Below are positions 46,301-56,421 of a DNA stretch of 64,000 nucleotides, piece by piece. Every line of letters starts with the position of its first letter. The stretch's first letter is position 1. The translations under genes were made by a program, and so were the position numbers. Origin of the DNA: Shinisaurus crocodilurus (taxonomy: Eukaryota > Chordata > Lepidosauria > Squamata > Shinisauridae); contig CM037879.1 in assembly GCA_021292165.1 (NCBI GenBank), forward strand, positions 162,680,886 to 162,744,885, given 5' to 3'. The notes below the pieces were generated by a model that was given only the letters and a program-made list of their open reading frames with translations, ran no database searches and was not told the origin of the DNA.

Positions 46301-49300
46301 GTATATTATAAATAGTCCTTACAGTATTAAAGATCTGCATGTAATCCACTTAATTACATCAAGAGACACATATATTTGTAAAGACTAAGGGTGCCTCTAG
46401 ATGAGGCTTTTATTGTGCAATCGTCCTGCCTTGTTCACGTGATTTTACAGGGGGTCTAGATGACACAGTCTTCCACTTGTAGCCCGCCCTCTTGTGTTTT
46501 TCCACCACTACTTCCATCTTTTTTCTTCCCAGGAAAAAAAATCTGTTAAGAAGGGAAAGACGGAATAGCTGCACAATGCCTTCTGACTGATAGTGCTAGG
46601 AGTCCTCCATCTGGAAGCACCTTAAGGGTCAATTCTCACATTACATTCTTGTCCCTGCATTCTTCATGCTAATATACACAAATGAATGTGTGAGAATGGC
46701 GATGCCACAGTGGTTTTTACACAAGCATGTGAAGAAGCCAAGTGTGAGCTTCTGAGTATGAAAATAACATTGGAACTAGCCCTGAATCAGTTCTTGGATA
46801 AACGTAAGAACAGGTACTTACTGGATGTTTAAGAGTGCACAGCTCGTATAAAATGCATCCTAGAGACCATATATCACTGAAAGACAGGTTTGAAAAGCAA
46901 CTTAGCCAAAGGCCATAGTTTAATGTCACATTTACTATAAATGAAATATCCTGTGAGTATATGACAATTAACTGACTATTAAAAATAAGCTATAAAATAA
47001 AAGTTTGTGTTAAGATATGCAGAATTGTGTTACAGTATATAGTTAGCAAAAGAGCAGAAAAGGCTACTGGATAAGTTAAATGGCCTGCATGTTACAAGCC
47101 AAGATGGTCAGCTTGCATCCTTGATAGAGCAAAAATTGCTTATACCATTGTAGTGTGAGGAAGTCCTGCTCCAACTCCATAGGCCCAACTCTCCTGATAC
47201 AGCATTGCTATAGAGCAGGGGTGGGCAACTTGAGGCCCTCCAGATGTTTTGGCCTACAACTCCCGTCATCCCTTGCCATTGGCTATGTTGACTAGGGCTG
47301 GTGCGAGTTGTAAGCCAAAACATTTGGAGGGCCACAAGTTGCCCATCCCTGGGGATTAGTGCTATGAATCACAAACAACATGGACTGGAGGCTAACATAA
47401 CAAAGTATTTGAAAAAATGAAGCTGGAGGGGCGGGGGAGTTGTACCAATGCACACATCCTTACTGTTCATTTCCTCCCATCTGCTAAAGTCTAACTAGTC
47501 AGCTGGAGAAACGGGAAGAGAGCATCAGTAAAACAACACAAAGCAGAGCCAAGATCAAAAGAACTATTGAACTAGCTCTGTGAGCTCTATGGGGATTTTA
47601 AACTTGTTTTTCCTTGAACAGAGGCCCAACATGCTACATGGCAAGCTTTTGAAATTAGGGACACAACTAGACGTAATGGCACCAGGGCCGAACTGTGGGC
47701 CTGCTGTTTTGCTATACAGTTGAGGTGATTTAAAGTGTAGCATAGGTGGGAGGGCAGAATCTACTCCCACTTTCTCACCAGCAAATGGTTTTTAAGCTGT
47801 TTTTCTTCTAACAGGGTTACTTTCAGTCTCAGAGCACCATCTGGAAAATGTGGCCTTTAAGAAAGCGATTTCAGGTGGGAAAGCAAGGTGCTCAGCTCTC
47901 CACAGCACCTACTGCACTTTAAATTTCCCCCTCCACCACCATTTCATAGGGATTTGGTGGCCAATTTGATTCTGCACACAGGTCGGCCACTGTCCCGTCT
48001 AGTTCGGCCCTCAGGGGAGTTTGAAAAGCACTTTTTGATATGGCATAAAGGTCAGCTAGTCAAAGCAAAATGTCAAAATTTCCACTGTGCTGGGACAAGT
48101 TCTTTGCATGAATCTCTTTAGATCTCAGCCATTATCGGGAATAAATTTACCAATACAATATCCAAGATTTTCAGTAACCAATGGCAACCGTGACACTGTA
48201 CCTCTATTTTTGTCAATGGCTAGTTCAAAGAGCTGAGGAATGCAAAACAATTTCAGTTCACTTTCCCACATAGTTAGTGGTATCTCACAGACTTGGGAAG
48301 GATCAGAGGACTGCCTTTTTTTTAAAGGGAAGACTCCATCCCTTGGTTCCTACCACTTAGGCAGATACTGCTGTCTCACATCTTTTGAGGACACAAGGAA
48401 CCAAAGTTAAGCATTTGAAAGTAGAGGGCTGCATGCATGCAGAGATAGGGACCTGGTTCAGCAAGTAACAAGAAGCCACTGTGGGTGAATTTCCCTGGGG
48501 GGCTTCTCATCATGGCAGCTGCCATCATTTTGAATATTCAAGCTGTGATGGGGGTGTGCTGTAGCTTGTTACATGCAAACTCGACAAGGGTAGATTGTTG
48601 GGGTGGCTGACAAGACACCCAGAACCCATTGGCTGCTTTAGGGTTGCAGGTGACTTGTTAAACACCCCAACAAGCCACCCTCACTGGGTCTGCACGTAAT
48701 GACAAGCTACAGCATGCCCCCACCATGGCTCAAATATCCAGAATGGCGGCGGCCACTGCAATGAGAAGCCCCACAGGGAAATTCACCCTCAGTGGCTTCT
48801 CATTATGTGCGAACCGGGCCAGAGTACCTTCTCTATGAAATAAGGCATGTGGTTATGCATAGATTATCAGATTTTTAAAAGCAGCCTTTATGCAGTAACC
48901 TTTTGCACAAATGGTACAGCAGATCTATTTGTGGAATTCTGGTTCTATGTATAGATTGGATTGGCTGGATTGGGGCAAGTGCTGTGTATGCTTCCACTGT
49001 TTGGAACAGAGTTCCCTAGCTCATACATTCCTATTGCCCTTCACATGCTCAGATTTTTCTTTCTGTCGCTATGCTATTCCTTGCCACATGTGCAAAAATC
49101 AATACTAGGTTCTGAATCAATTTTGCAAATCGTGCAATTTTGTCCAGACTAAGCATAAATTGATTTGTGCATTATTTATCTAATGCTACACATGCTCTTT
49201 TAGACTCAGATTAATCCTTACCTTTTATTGTTGTAGGGTGTGTTCTCCCATATTTCTGGAGGCACATAATAAGGGGTTCCCACATATGAACAAGCATATG

Positions 49301-52300
49301 CTGTTGGGCTTGTCCAAAAACAAACACAAATAATGTTAGGAACAGCAGACTAACATGTCTACAGCAGCTAGCAACTAATTTATTTTTTTTAAGTATGGCA
49401 AAGTAGAGCCCTTAATTCCAATATATTTACTTGCCTGGTAAGAAGAAGTGCAGATCCAAAGTCTCCCAGTTTTACTTTCCCATTTTGTGTAAGAAATATG
49501 TTCTGTATTATGAAATAGAAAGAAGTGTCTATAGATATATACAAAGCATAGTTAATCAAAACCTACCACTCTCTACGTTAGTATCCGCATTATTAAATCA
49601 GCACTCATCTGTTTGCAGCAGCCCCATCCTATGGCCCAGTATAGATGGCTGTTACAACACCATATTTAACATTATGTCTAGTTTAGCCCTCAGAATACAG
49701 TGGCTATTAGGAATCATTCTCAAAATCATGTTTTCCACTTTTTTTCTTTTTCAAAGGAAATTATTATGTACAGATGTTCATCCATGGAGATTTCCCAGCT
49801 CAGTTTAAACGGACATCTTCCTAAGTAAATCAGGTACACATTTGCAGGACTGCCCTACTTCACATGATGTATTGACACTGGAGTGGAATTCATATCATCT
49901 GGGTATTGATGTAGGAGGAAACATTACATGGGACCCATTTGATTGTGAGCTCTCTTGGAGCAAGCAACATGGCATATGGCCTGTTTTATTAAGAAGGACA
50001 AGACATTGATATTTCAAATAGCTACATAAAGAAATACAAAATCACCGGATTTTAAAAAGGAGCTGCCCCCAGGGTTTTTGTTTTTCTAAGCAGAAAAGGA
50101 ATGGTAGCAATTTTATAATAACAGTCATTAAGCAGGTTTCAGTCACCTTGGATTTGATGTCTCTGTGCAATACACGTTGGTCATGAATGTATTTTACACC
50201 CAGGCATATCTGTGCAAACCAATTAAGTATCTGAGGGGGAGAAAAGGGATATAGCACATGTAATTGTAGTGTACATATACAACAAGAAAATAGATAAAGA
50301 TGACAGGAGGCAGCTGCAGACCAAACTTCCAAATGGGACGGGGGGGGGAAGGAACGGGCTGCTGCTTCCTGCTTGATAAAGTTGGGGAAGGGCTGTGGAG
50401 TGATCCAGGGGATGGTGCAGAGGACTGCAGAGTGACCTAGGCTGCAGTGGGGGGCTGTGGGGCGAACGTGTGTGGGCTGGGAAAAGTAGCAGGGCAACCA
50501 GGGGGCGGGGGGGGGGCATGGAGCAACTGTCCTGTGCTTGGTTGGGGAGGCCTTCAGGATGACCAGGGGTCTGATGGGGAGGGCTGCAGGAGTAACTGGG
50601 GGAGGCTATTGAGTGACCTTGGGTGGGGCACCAGGCTGGGGTGGGAGGGTGAAGGAGAAGGGAGGGATGTAGGTGTCCTTGTGTGATAGATGAATGGGGT
50701 ATATGCTCGTATGTCTGTGAATGGATGGGAGTGAGTGGGGTGCCAATCCATAAGAGAGTTTAGGAGTGATCCAGATAGAGAGCAGTCTTTTGGGGGTCCT
50801 CCTGAAAGAGAGCAAGAGTGTGCAGTTTGGGGTTTTTTGCAGTGTGGGGTCTGATTTGGGGGGTGATTAATTGGTCTGTCTTTCTGTGAAATAGGTGGTG
50901 TGGAGCAGAAAACTCTGGGTTCAAAGGAGCGGCTTTGTGTTCTGGGGCTCAGACCCTTGTATTCAGGGTCTTGAGCAAGTTACTTGTCCTTTAGCCTCAC
51001 CAGTTTGCCCTTCTGTGAAATGGGTGTTTGGCTGCCATCGTGGGCATGGCCAGTCACAATTTTGTGAATTGGGTACCTCCCCATGGCAGCCATTTTGTGA
51101 CAGCACACATGACACTTTCATAAAATTCCAAATGTGCCTGCTGACCCTAAAAGGTTGGGGGACCCTTGCAATAAATCATTATTACCACATCAAAACACTG
51201 CAAAACAAACCATCACTGCTCAAGAGTGTATCGATAAAAAAGCATTGCTTTGACTTGCTAACTGTCACTTACCAGATAGCTACCATCACTCCCAATGTGG
51301 TAGGTTGTCACACAACAATAAGAATTAAGAAAGCAGTGCCCTAACATGATTAACAGACAAGTTTGAGGGGGAAAAGACTCTGGCTTAGAACTGCCTTCTC
51401 CAACCTGATGTCTTCCAGATGTGTTGAACTACAAATCCCATCATTGCCAGCCAGCACAGCCAAAGGGCATGCTGGCTGTGGACAATCGGTGTTGTAGTCC
51501 AACACATTTGAATGATGCAAGGTTGGAGAAGGCTGCCTTAGAATAAGCTAGGCTTTAGCTAACATCCCACACGTTTTAAAACTAAGTTCTGTAACTTTTT
51601 TTTTTTTTTTAAGGAAGAAGGTTCAGCTCCAGGTTTCGGGGGTCTCTAGGCAGGTTGCCCCAGTGGGCCCCTCAGTGACAACCAGCCCCCTCCCTAGCAC
51701 CTCACCTGCACTGCAGGCCACTGGCAGCAGCACTACTGCAGCCACCAGCTTCATCTTCTTCCTCACAAGTGAGCTTACCCGGCAGTAGCACACTATAATG
51801 GACCAGCCACTCACAACCAATCAATGCCTGATGGCTGCCATGTTTGATCACCCACAAAAAATTTGGTGGCTGCCTGGTGCAGTCAAGCAGTTACTTGGGT
51901 CCCAGCCCATTACAGCACTAGTACAATGTAAGCCCGCTCGTGAGAGTGAGGGGGAGGCTAGCGACCGCAGCAGTGCCACCAGGGGCATGGTGCCGGGCAT
52001 TAATGGGACCTAGGCAAGGCATCAGCCCAAGCAAATACTCTAAATATGCCAGGTGTTGACCCCAGGGCTGAAAATGAATATCCAAAGATGCCCAGTTATG
52101 ACCGGATATTGTGTTCTTACCGTATCTTCAGGAAACAATCTTCCCTTTTGAAGTTTGATCTTTTGCATTAGATCTCCATCGTCACAATATTCCATCACTA
52201 TATATAGATGTCCATCAGCTAATGTTTAGATAATTTAAGATCTGTTAGTAGTGCTACTATTAGAGAAAATGTATTACTAATACCTTATTATTTAGACAGC

Positions 52301-53711
52301 ATGAATAGTGTACTAGATTAGGGACATACAAAGAGGTCCAATTCTACAAACTGAATAATGTAAATACAACAGTTTTTAAATGTCCATATTTACCTTCAAA
52401 TGATTCTGCATAGGTGACAATATTTGGATGTTTCATTTTAGCCAACAGAATAGATTCATTCCAGGACTTCTCTGTATGAACGACAGACTGAAAACACACT
52501 GCTAGTCAGTAAAAATGTAAAGCTACTGCAATAATGAAAGTACAGTACAAGATACCTAGAGGAAATTTATTAGACTTCAGTTTGTCTAGGAGCAACTGTA
52601 TACATATTTTTAATCCCTGCTCTGTGGAAATGTCGCAATGGAAGTATTTTAATATAACTTACTAGTTTAAAGCTTTTTAAAAAAGTTTTAATATGTACAG
52701 TGTACAATAGACACTAGTTAAAAGAGCAAGTAAGTTAAAAGTAAAATATACAATCTAGTCCAGTAACCCAAAGGTCTTCCAAAAAACCAAGGTCTTAGCT
52801 GATCTTTGGAATATAAGCTTTTGAAATTAAACATTTCTGAAAATATATCTTTGCATTTTGGCCCCAATCCAACCAAAATTAGTCACAACTAAACCAAGGG
52901 CACAAAGAACGTGAGTCCCATTGCATGGAACTTACTCCCAAGTAAGTGTGAAATCAGACTGGAGACTTCCGAGAACAATCGTAAAGGGGGATGGGTGGCG
53001 GGCAGTGGGAAGAACTGAAGCAGTGGATCCACCACTGCTTCCAAACCCTGCCACCATGGGCTGGCCAAGGCGGGAGGTGGTGGATTTGCCAGGCTTTTTA
53101 CCCTGGTGGATCTTTGGATTTTTAAAATCCCTGTGCCAACTCCAAGCTGGTATAGCTGAGGGGCCTCGATCCAGCAGGTCCAAAGTCACAGAAGCTCCAC
53201 TATGTTTCAGGCCTTCCACCAGTGCTAGCTTTCTGCCTGTGGACCTCTCAATGGGCGTAGTGGGGTTCTCCACAGCAGTGGAAACCCCCCTCTGCCAGTG
53301 GAGCTCTCTGCCTATTCCTAACCACTCCAGCAAGCTGGATCTGGAGGTAAGAATTACTCTGCCCATCATGAGTAACTTTAGCTGGTGATCAATCTATAGC
53401 ATCAGATATGTTAAACACCAGTTCGCATTTTCTGAGAAGCTCCTAGGCTGGTATGTGTATGATCTTGAGTTTTCCTCACATCCATAGCCAATTATACTTC
53501 CCTTATGAAGCCCTGGTCTTTAGCACTGGCTGAGGAGATCTTTAAATAACGGGTTCTCAGAGCATTTGGATAATAAATAATTACCTTGGGAAGTCTTATT
53601 TCTTTCATTGCGTATTTCTGACATCTGTTTTTATCATGGACCAAAAGAACTCTCCCAAAAGATCCTTCTCCAAGTACCATTAGCACACTGTATTTCTCCA
53701 TGGTTATCAAA
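34306..53711 (-). CDS. NEK3: NEK3, NIMA-related serine/threonine kinase 3 (13 coding exons, complete)
   Basis: Spliced CDS on the minus strand: 53701-53585, 52487-52394, 52218-52121, 50230-50147, 49502-49435, 49308-49222, 46876-46822, 43421-43221, 41609-41504, 41236-41120, 37174-37040, 35687-35567, 34372-34306. The joined ORF is 1350 nt, giving 449 residues and a TGA stop. Kinase residues are intact: [40 protein letters not shown]. The C-terminal tail carries the NEK3 signatures [25 protein letters not shown] and [11 protein letters not shown]. Human NEK3 has 506 residues; the stretch of roughly 40-45 residues right after the kinase domain (human IIMEYGEE...) has no counterpart that I could find, and exon 8 joins exon 9 in frame without it. 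Published roles include prolactin-receptor/VAV signalling and tubulin acetylation. ATG context is strong (A at -3, G at +4). Confidence 0.96.
34601..34740. mobile_element. Harbinger-like foldback MITE, 140 bp
   Basis: Nearly perfect hairpin: left arm tggcgcaatcgtatgcatgc..., right arm ending ataggattgcaccc, TAA at 34598-34600 and 34741-34743. Located in NEK3 intron 12. Confidence 0.92.
35567..35687 (-). CDS. NEK3: NEK3 coding exon 12
   Basis: 121 nt. It encodes [18 protein letters not shown] and [12 protein letters not shown]. The donor gtacgt is chosen because it keeps frame into exon 13. The stretch is rich in P, E, S, T and D, in line with the PEST character reported for the NEK3 tail. 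Confidence 0.92.
36420..36990 (+). mobile_element. Possible LTR-like sequence
   Basis: It is GC-rich on the left, then has cattaaacc, a U5-like run with 'gtaagttcattcatttgc', and ends in ctctaca. I found no target duplication, so this is only a suggestion. Confidence 0.3.
37040..37174 (-). CDS. NEK3: NEK3 coding exon 11
   Basis: 135 nt. It encodes [17 protein letters not shown] and [15 protein letters not shown], very close to human TRKQWLKETPDTLLNIL. Confidence 0.95.
37275..37535 (+). mobile_element. MIR-like tRNA SINE, copy 3
   Basis: Complete head and tail, with a small repeat of 'ctcactgggt' in the CORE. It ends in an AATA-rich run. Confidence 0.88.
37640..38465 (+). mobile_element. Possible LTR-like sequence
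   Basis: Contains aataaagttcattatttcc (38145) about 50 bases before 'gcctcggtacaaaattcagcg', the arrangement of a polyadenylation signal and a retroelement leader. No ends or duplication could be proved. Confidence 0.35.
38930..39125 (+). mobile_element. MIR-like tRNA SINE, copy 4 (old)
   Basis: Diverged head (ggttaaaatccctgc) but clear tail (cctacctcacagggttattgtgaagataaaa...). Confidence 0.75.
39589..39610. repeat. Poly-G run
   Basis: About 20 consecutive G. Further mononucleotide G/C runs lie at 21679-21692, 30151-30166 and 40797-40809. Confidence 0.9.
39970..40339. mobile_element. hAT-type non-autonomous element
   Basis: Ends caggagtgggcagaaggcag and tctgcccacccctg. Flanks accaaact and atctaacg share five of eight bases, so the duplication is doubtful. 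Confidence 0.7.
40440..40865 (+). mobile_element. CR1 LINE 3' end
   Basis: Encodes the CR1 ORF2 C-terminus ([47 protein letters not shown], stop). Its 3' UTR, ggttggactcgatggcc to tctatgattctatg, equals the tail of the 5S-type SINE and ends in the CR1-type attctatg repeat. Confidence 0.93.
41120..41236 (-). CDS. NEK3: NEK3 coding exon 10
   Basis: 117 nt. It contains [10 protein letters not shown] and SSITTEDT, matching human NLHRRQWEKN and SSLTAEDD. Confidence 0.92.
41504..41609 (-). CDS. NEK3: NEK3 coding exon 9
   Basis: 106 nt. It encodes [19 protein letters not shown], aligning with human EEEQDRKGSHTDLESIN. The acceptor is aaag before GAG, with a modest pyrimidine tract. Reading in phase with exons 8 and 10 supports it. 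Confidence 0.82.
41651..41723. mobile_element. 'cagtgcaatcc' family MITE
   Basis: 73 bp, flanked by TAA at 41648-41650 and 41724-41726; interior tctgctcacaagtaag. Confidence 0.82.
42213..43098 (+). mobile_element. tRNA-derived SINE split by a solo LTR
   Basis: Left half (42213-42310): tRNA-like head with cccatagctcagtgacagag (A box) and aggttcaatctg (B box). Right half (42989-43098): ctactgccagtcaac...ggacttggtataaggtagcttcctat. The intervening LTR-like insert explains the break. Confidence 0.8.
42311..42988 (-). mobile_element. Solo LTR, 678 bp
   Basis: It starts TG (tgaaggtg) and ends CA (cacaaca), and is flanked by 5-bp duplications caagg at 42306-42310 and 42989-42993. On the minus strand it reads TGTTGTGACATG... 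and has AATAAA near 42570. No internal retroviral sequence accompanies it. Confidence 0.85.
43221..43421 (-). CDS. NEK3: NEK3 coding exon 8
   Basis: 201 nt, same length and phase as NEK5 exon 8. It encodes [16 protein letters not shown], the SHYTYEL motif and NRPSAS. It ends in FSSAE where human NEK3 has LPPE. Confidence 0.95.
43725..44690 (+). mobile_element. CR1/L3-type LINE fragment
   Basis: Encodes, with frameshifts, [37 protein letters not shown] and [15 protein letters not shown], followed by the typical 3' end (gctggactagataggcctt...gctcttcttacattct). It lies in NEK3 intron 7. Confidence 0.88.
44755..45175 (-). mobile_element. L2-type LINE 3' end
   Basis: Minus strand: C-terminal ORF2 piece ([16 protein letters not shown]) followed by UTR and ending in an (AATA)n tail, seen as ttatttatttattt at 44760. 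Confidence 0.85.
45637..45888. mobile_element. Foldback element with 'gttcgcac' end
   Basis: Left end tagttcgcacaac and right end gtcatgtgaac; the interior halves (caacccctgatgggcttgcgg and its complement) pair. Related ends are seen at 48822 and 57238. Confidence 0.65.
45893..45930. repeat. (TG)n-type repeat
   Basis: tgtgtgtgtatgtgcgtgcgtgcatg-like tract; a second gtgtgtgtgt run is at 46171. Confidence 0.85.
46389..46622. mobile_element. TAA-flanked MITE, 234 bp
   Basis: Ends gggtgcctctagatgagg and cctccatctggaagcacct are inverted; TAA at 46386-46388 and 46623-46625. Right next to NEK3 exon 7 (200 nt). Confidence 0.8.
46822..46876 (-). CDS. NEK3: NEK3 coding exon 7
   Basis: 55 nt, encoding [18 protein letters not shown], identical to human NEK3 over this stretch. 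The donor is gtaagt. Confidence 0.96.
47216..47351. mobile_element. hAT foldback element
   Basis: The ends caggggtgggcaacttg and caagttgcccatccctg are inverted; the arms contain ctccagatgttttggcc. No duplication readable. Confidence 0.82.
47659..48014. mobile_element. Possible inverted-repeat DNA element
   Basis: cacaactagacgtaatgg on the left and cccgtctagttcggccctc on the right are imperfectly inverted. Borders uncertain. Confidence 0.35.
48447..48824. mobile_element. Large foldback element, arms of about 120 bp
   Basis: The arm at 48447-48570 (acctggttc...agaagccactg...gtagcttgtta) pairs with 48697-48824 (gacaagctacagc...cagtggcttct...gaaccgggcc). The middle has smaller inverted pieces. 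The arms are about 80-85% alike by eye. Confidence 0.75.
49222..49308 (-). CDS. NEK3: NEK3 coding exon 6
   Basis: 87 nt. It encodes the activation segment and P+1 loop, [20 protein letters not shown]. Confidence 0.94.
49435..49502 (-). CDS. NEK3: NEK3 coding exon 5, with a GC splice donor
   Basis: 68 nt, encoding [18 protein letters not shown]. The donor is AG|gcaagt. The nearby GT (four bases on) or the other acceptor (cag before CATATG) would both break the reading frame; only GC-AG joining gives [13 protein letters not shown], matching human SNPMAFACTYVGTP. Confidence 0.9.
50147..50230 (-). CDS. NEK3: NEK3 coding exon 4
   Basis: 84 nt, encoding [19 protein letters not shown] and RDIKSK: the catalytic loop. 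Confidence 0.95.
50395..50660. repeat. Degenerate G-rich repeats
   Basis: Loose repeats of 'ggggaggctgcaggagtgacc' type with spacing of about 30-60 bp, inside NEK3 intron 3. Not a gene. Confidence 0.5.
50890..51168. mobile_element. Relative of the 7042-7375 hAT element
   Basis: It shares 'gggctcagaccc', 'ttacttgtcctt', 'ccatggcagcca' and 'ccaaatgtgc' in the same order as the element at 7042-7375. Borders are uncertain. Confidence 0.5.
51391..51535. mobile_element. hAT foldback element, 'gatgttttggact' family
   Basis: Arms ccttctccaacctgatgtc and the complement, flanked by gcttagaa and ccttagaa (7 of 8 equal). Confidence 0.85.
52121..52218 (-). CDS. NEK3: NEK3 coding exon 3
   Basis: 98 nt, encoding the hinge [19 protein letters not shown]. 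Length and phases equal those of NEK5 exon 3. Confidence 0.95.
52394..52487 (-). CDS. NEK3: NEK3 coding exon 2
   Basis: 94 nt with AG acceptor and GT donor. It includes [11 protein letters not shown]. The conserved helix C Glu is read as part of NESILLAKM (human KEAVLLAKM). Confidence 0.94.
53585..53711 (-). CDS. NEK3: NEK3 coding exon 1
   Basis: The ATG is at 53701-53699; the coding part is 117 nt, the same as NEK5 exon 1. It encodes [17 protein letters not shown] and [10 protein letters not shown] possible AG acceptor at 53712-53713 would leave 10 nt of 5' UTR in this exon; its pyrimidine tract is poor, so the 5' edge is uncertain. Confidence 0.95.
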
Positions 53712-54077
53712 CTGCTTTAATGTTTGCAGGTGTCTCTCCAAAACTCCATAGGTTGCGTGTTTCCCCCCTCCCTCGTATTTCCTATTTGAAAGTAGCAAAT
53801 AACAAAAAAAATATTAGACTTTATTCTATATGGGACTAGTTGATTCCTCCTGATGTGGAACCTCCATCCATCCATCTCTCTCTCCAAGTTCCATGCCAAA
53901 ATATTTGCAAATTATTAAAATATTTATGCTTGTAATAAATCTTGACCTCAGATTTAGCTACCTTTGCAGCCTGCTTAATGAGAAGCTTTGCATTACTGTA
54001 TTTAAATAATTCTATGGCAACAGGTGGATCCAATAAACGCTTACTGCCTCACCCGTCCTATATTTCTTTCTCTAGGA

Positions 54078-54287
54078 CAGGGTGGGCAACACAAGGCCCC
54101 CACCATCCCAAAATTGTTTTTTTCTCTAAAAATATTTTTTACGCACAAGAAAAGGCATCTGTAGCAGCTATAGAACACCAAAAGTGTCAAATTTAATTTG
54201 TGAGATTTAGCACTTTTTACGCCCCACAGACTGCAGCCTACGGGGTGGGGGAGTCCAGGGGTGGGGAAATGAACTTGCCCACCCCTG
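54078..54287. mobile_element. hAT-type non-autonomous element, 210 bp
   Basis: Ends cagggtgggcaac and gcccacccctg, flanked by perfect ctctagga duplications (54070-54077, 54288-54295). Confidence 0.93.
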
Positions 54288-54983
54288 CTCTAGGACCAAA
54301 CAGATAGCTATATACTAAACTTAACAAACAGCAGTTGCCTCCCAGGGGTACAAGAAGAGTGGAAATGGAGCCAGATTAGGATCTAAATTGACATGCTAAT
54401 CCTGTTATGTGCTCCTTTTATCCCTGAACTGGTAGAAGTCCAGCAATAGCACTCAAGGTTTGATTTCCCTTCCACAAGAGAGACACAAGAGAGACCTCAT
54501 AGCGAATTTGTAATAATTATTTTTAGTCACAAATACACAAACAAAGCAAACTCTACACAGCAGCTAGCACAGCCTCTAATCCTGCATCAGATTTCCAAAG
54601 AGCGACTGCACCACAAGGATGCTTGTTTCAGCCAACTCCAGCTAACAACCTCAATCTCTCTCTCCCTGCCAAAATCCAAGTTGCTTCTAGATGTATCTCT
54701 GTCCCCCTCAAAAAAAAACTCTGATGAGTATGAGAGGCTGGAAAGGAATCCCAAGCCATTAAGGACTAACAAACTTGTTTTATTATACCCATGATCACCC
54801 ATCAGGTTAGTCAGGAAAAAAGTTATAATAATCAAAAGAGCTAAATTAATATCAATACTTTTTATTGGGCCACCAGAATTAGTGGGGTAGTAATCATTTT
54901 TTACATATTTTTTATTAACTTTATTTTTTTACAAAATAATAAAAGTGTAGACAATTATACAAAATCAATTAAGGGTACAGCAT

Positions 54984-55068
54984 ACCCAGCCAGCATGGCT
55001 AATAGCAAGGGATTCTGGGAGCTGTAGTCCAGTAACATCTGGGGACGCAAGGTTGAAGAGCCCTGGCC
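54984..55068. mobile_element. Fragment of hAT foldback family
   Basis: Right arm only (ggattctgggagctgtagtcc... through ggttgaagagccctg). Confidence 0.6.
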
Positions 55069-55132
55069 TATATGCATCCTGCATATATGAATAAATGGAC
55101 TGTAAGTAAAACTAATAAATGTCTTTATTTCA

Positions 55133-55278
55133 TCGATCATAGAGTTGGAAGGAGCCTACAAGGCTATCGAGTCCAACCCCCTGCTCAATGCAGGAAACTA
55201 GAGGAGGGGTCTCCCATCCAAGTAATAACCAGGCTTGACCCTGCTTAGCTTTCCATGCTCAGACAAGCTGAGCCAGCG
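55133..55278 (-). mobile_element. 5S-rRNA-derived SINE with CR1 tail, copy 4
   Basis: It lacks only the outermost 5' bases (truncated after agccagcg). It is otherwise close to copy 2. Confidence 0.88.
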
Positions 55279-55679
55279 TTATTAGTTTTAAACCTTGTTT
55301 GGACAATTCATTTCCTTTTAAGAGCCTTTTAGCAGGGTTTAATTTTACCCACGTGGTGATAACCAGTTTCAATAACCAGACTGTGTATAAGGGGGAAAAC
55401 TCTGCTTCATCCTAACCAGTATAGAACCGACTCCTTTCCATATCCTCCAACAAGTTATGGGCCCAGAACCCAGACCCAGAGCAATTAATAATTTAACCAT
55501 TATTAATGTGCATGAGTGTTTTTAGACAGTAAATTGAACTGGTATTTTTCGGGCTTTATTTACTGTTTTTGCTTTTGGATGCATGGTTGTTGTTGTTGTT
55601 TGCCTCACCTCATTATAAGGCTATCCAAATTGTTAAGAGTAATTTTTGGGCTGCAAAACTACATTTTTGTGGAGAAGGA

Positions 55680-56190
55680 GCCAAGACAAGCCCCTGGCTA
55701 CTGAAAGGAGAAAGCCATTTGCAAACAAAAGAGCTGCTTTTCCGAGCTTTGGATTTAATCCCCTACTTTGCTAGGAATGAATGCAGAGTTGATTGGCTGA
55801 GGGAAATCTGCCCAGTTACCAAGGGAGGTGGTTAAAAGGCCACCTCAGAGCTGAAGCTTTTGTCTCTCTTCCTGATGGCAACTGATGGTGGGCTGTAGGC
55901 CGAATTAAGACCTGGCTTAATTTCTGCCCTGTGAGAGATCCATTGCCTCTGGTAATGTATTGGGTAGATGAGTTAGCTTTTGTTGTTTTCTTGACAGTAT
56001 TGTACCAAAGGAGTCTGTGTATATTGTGTATTTTCATCCTCTCTCCCTCTTCCCTTCTTTTGCCTCTTTTTTCCTTTTTAATAAACCTTATTTCTGCCTC
56101 AGTTGAGTGTGGTTCCTTCCAATTCTACTCAGGGCTAATTTCAGTGCTTCAGGCCAAGGGACTGGCTACCTAATAGTGTTTCAGGTTGGG
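55680..56190 (+). mobile_element. Possible LTR-like sequence
   Basis: TA-rich box gttaaaaggcc (55831), AATAAA at 56081 followed by a short T/C-rich stretch and a 'ggttccttcc' segment. Ends are not identified. Confidence 0.35.
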
Positions 56191-56421
56191 AAGACTGTAA
56201 TAGAGGGTAGCAGCTTGCTCCCTTATCATCCCCAATAGATCCACGAGGCTCACCTTCCTTGAGCTCCAGCAGATGATTAAGGGATGGTGGCAGCGTACTG
56301 GTATAGTTTGCCCTGTCTACCTTGCAGGGAGGTTGGATGGATTTGCCCTTCCTTCCTTCACACAAACATTCAGGGTTCAAAGCCTTTTGCTTCTTTGATG
56401 ACTCTGGGGAAAGTAATTTAG

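Noticed and set aside
50042..50497. 151-codon minus-strand frame as one exon
   Set aside because: Only 50147-50230 matches the kinase; the rest is intron read-through with frame-open sequence.
53699..53710. Upstream TTG as NEK3 start
   Set aside because: It is not an ATG; the ATG at 53701 has a good context and matches the family start.
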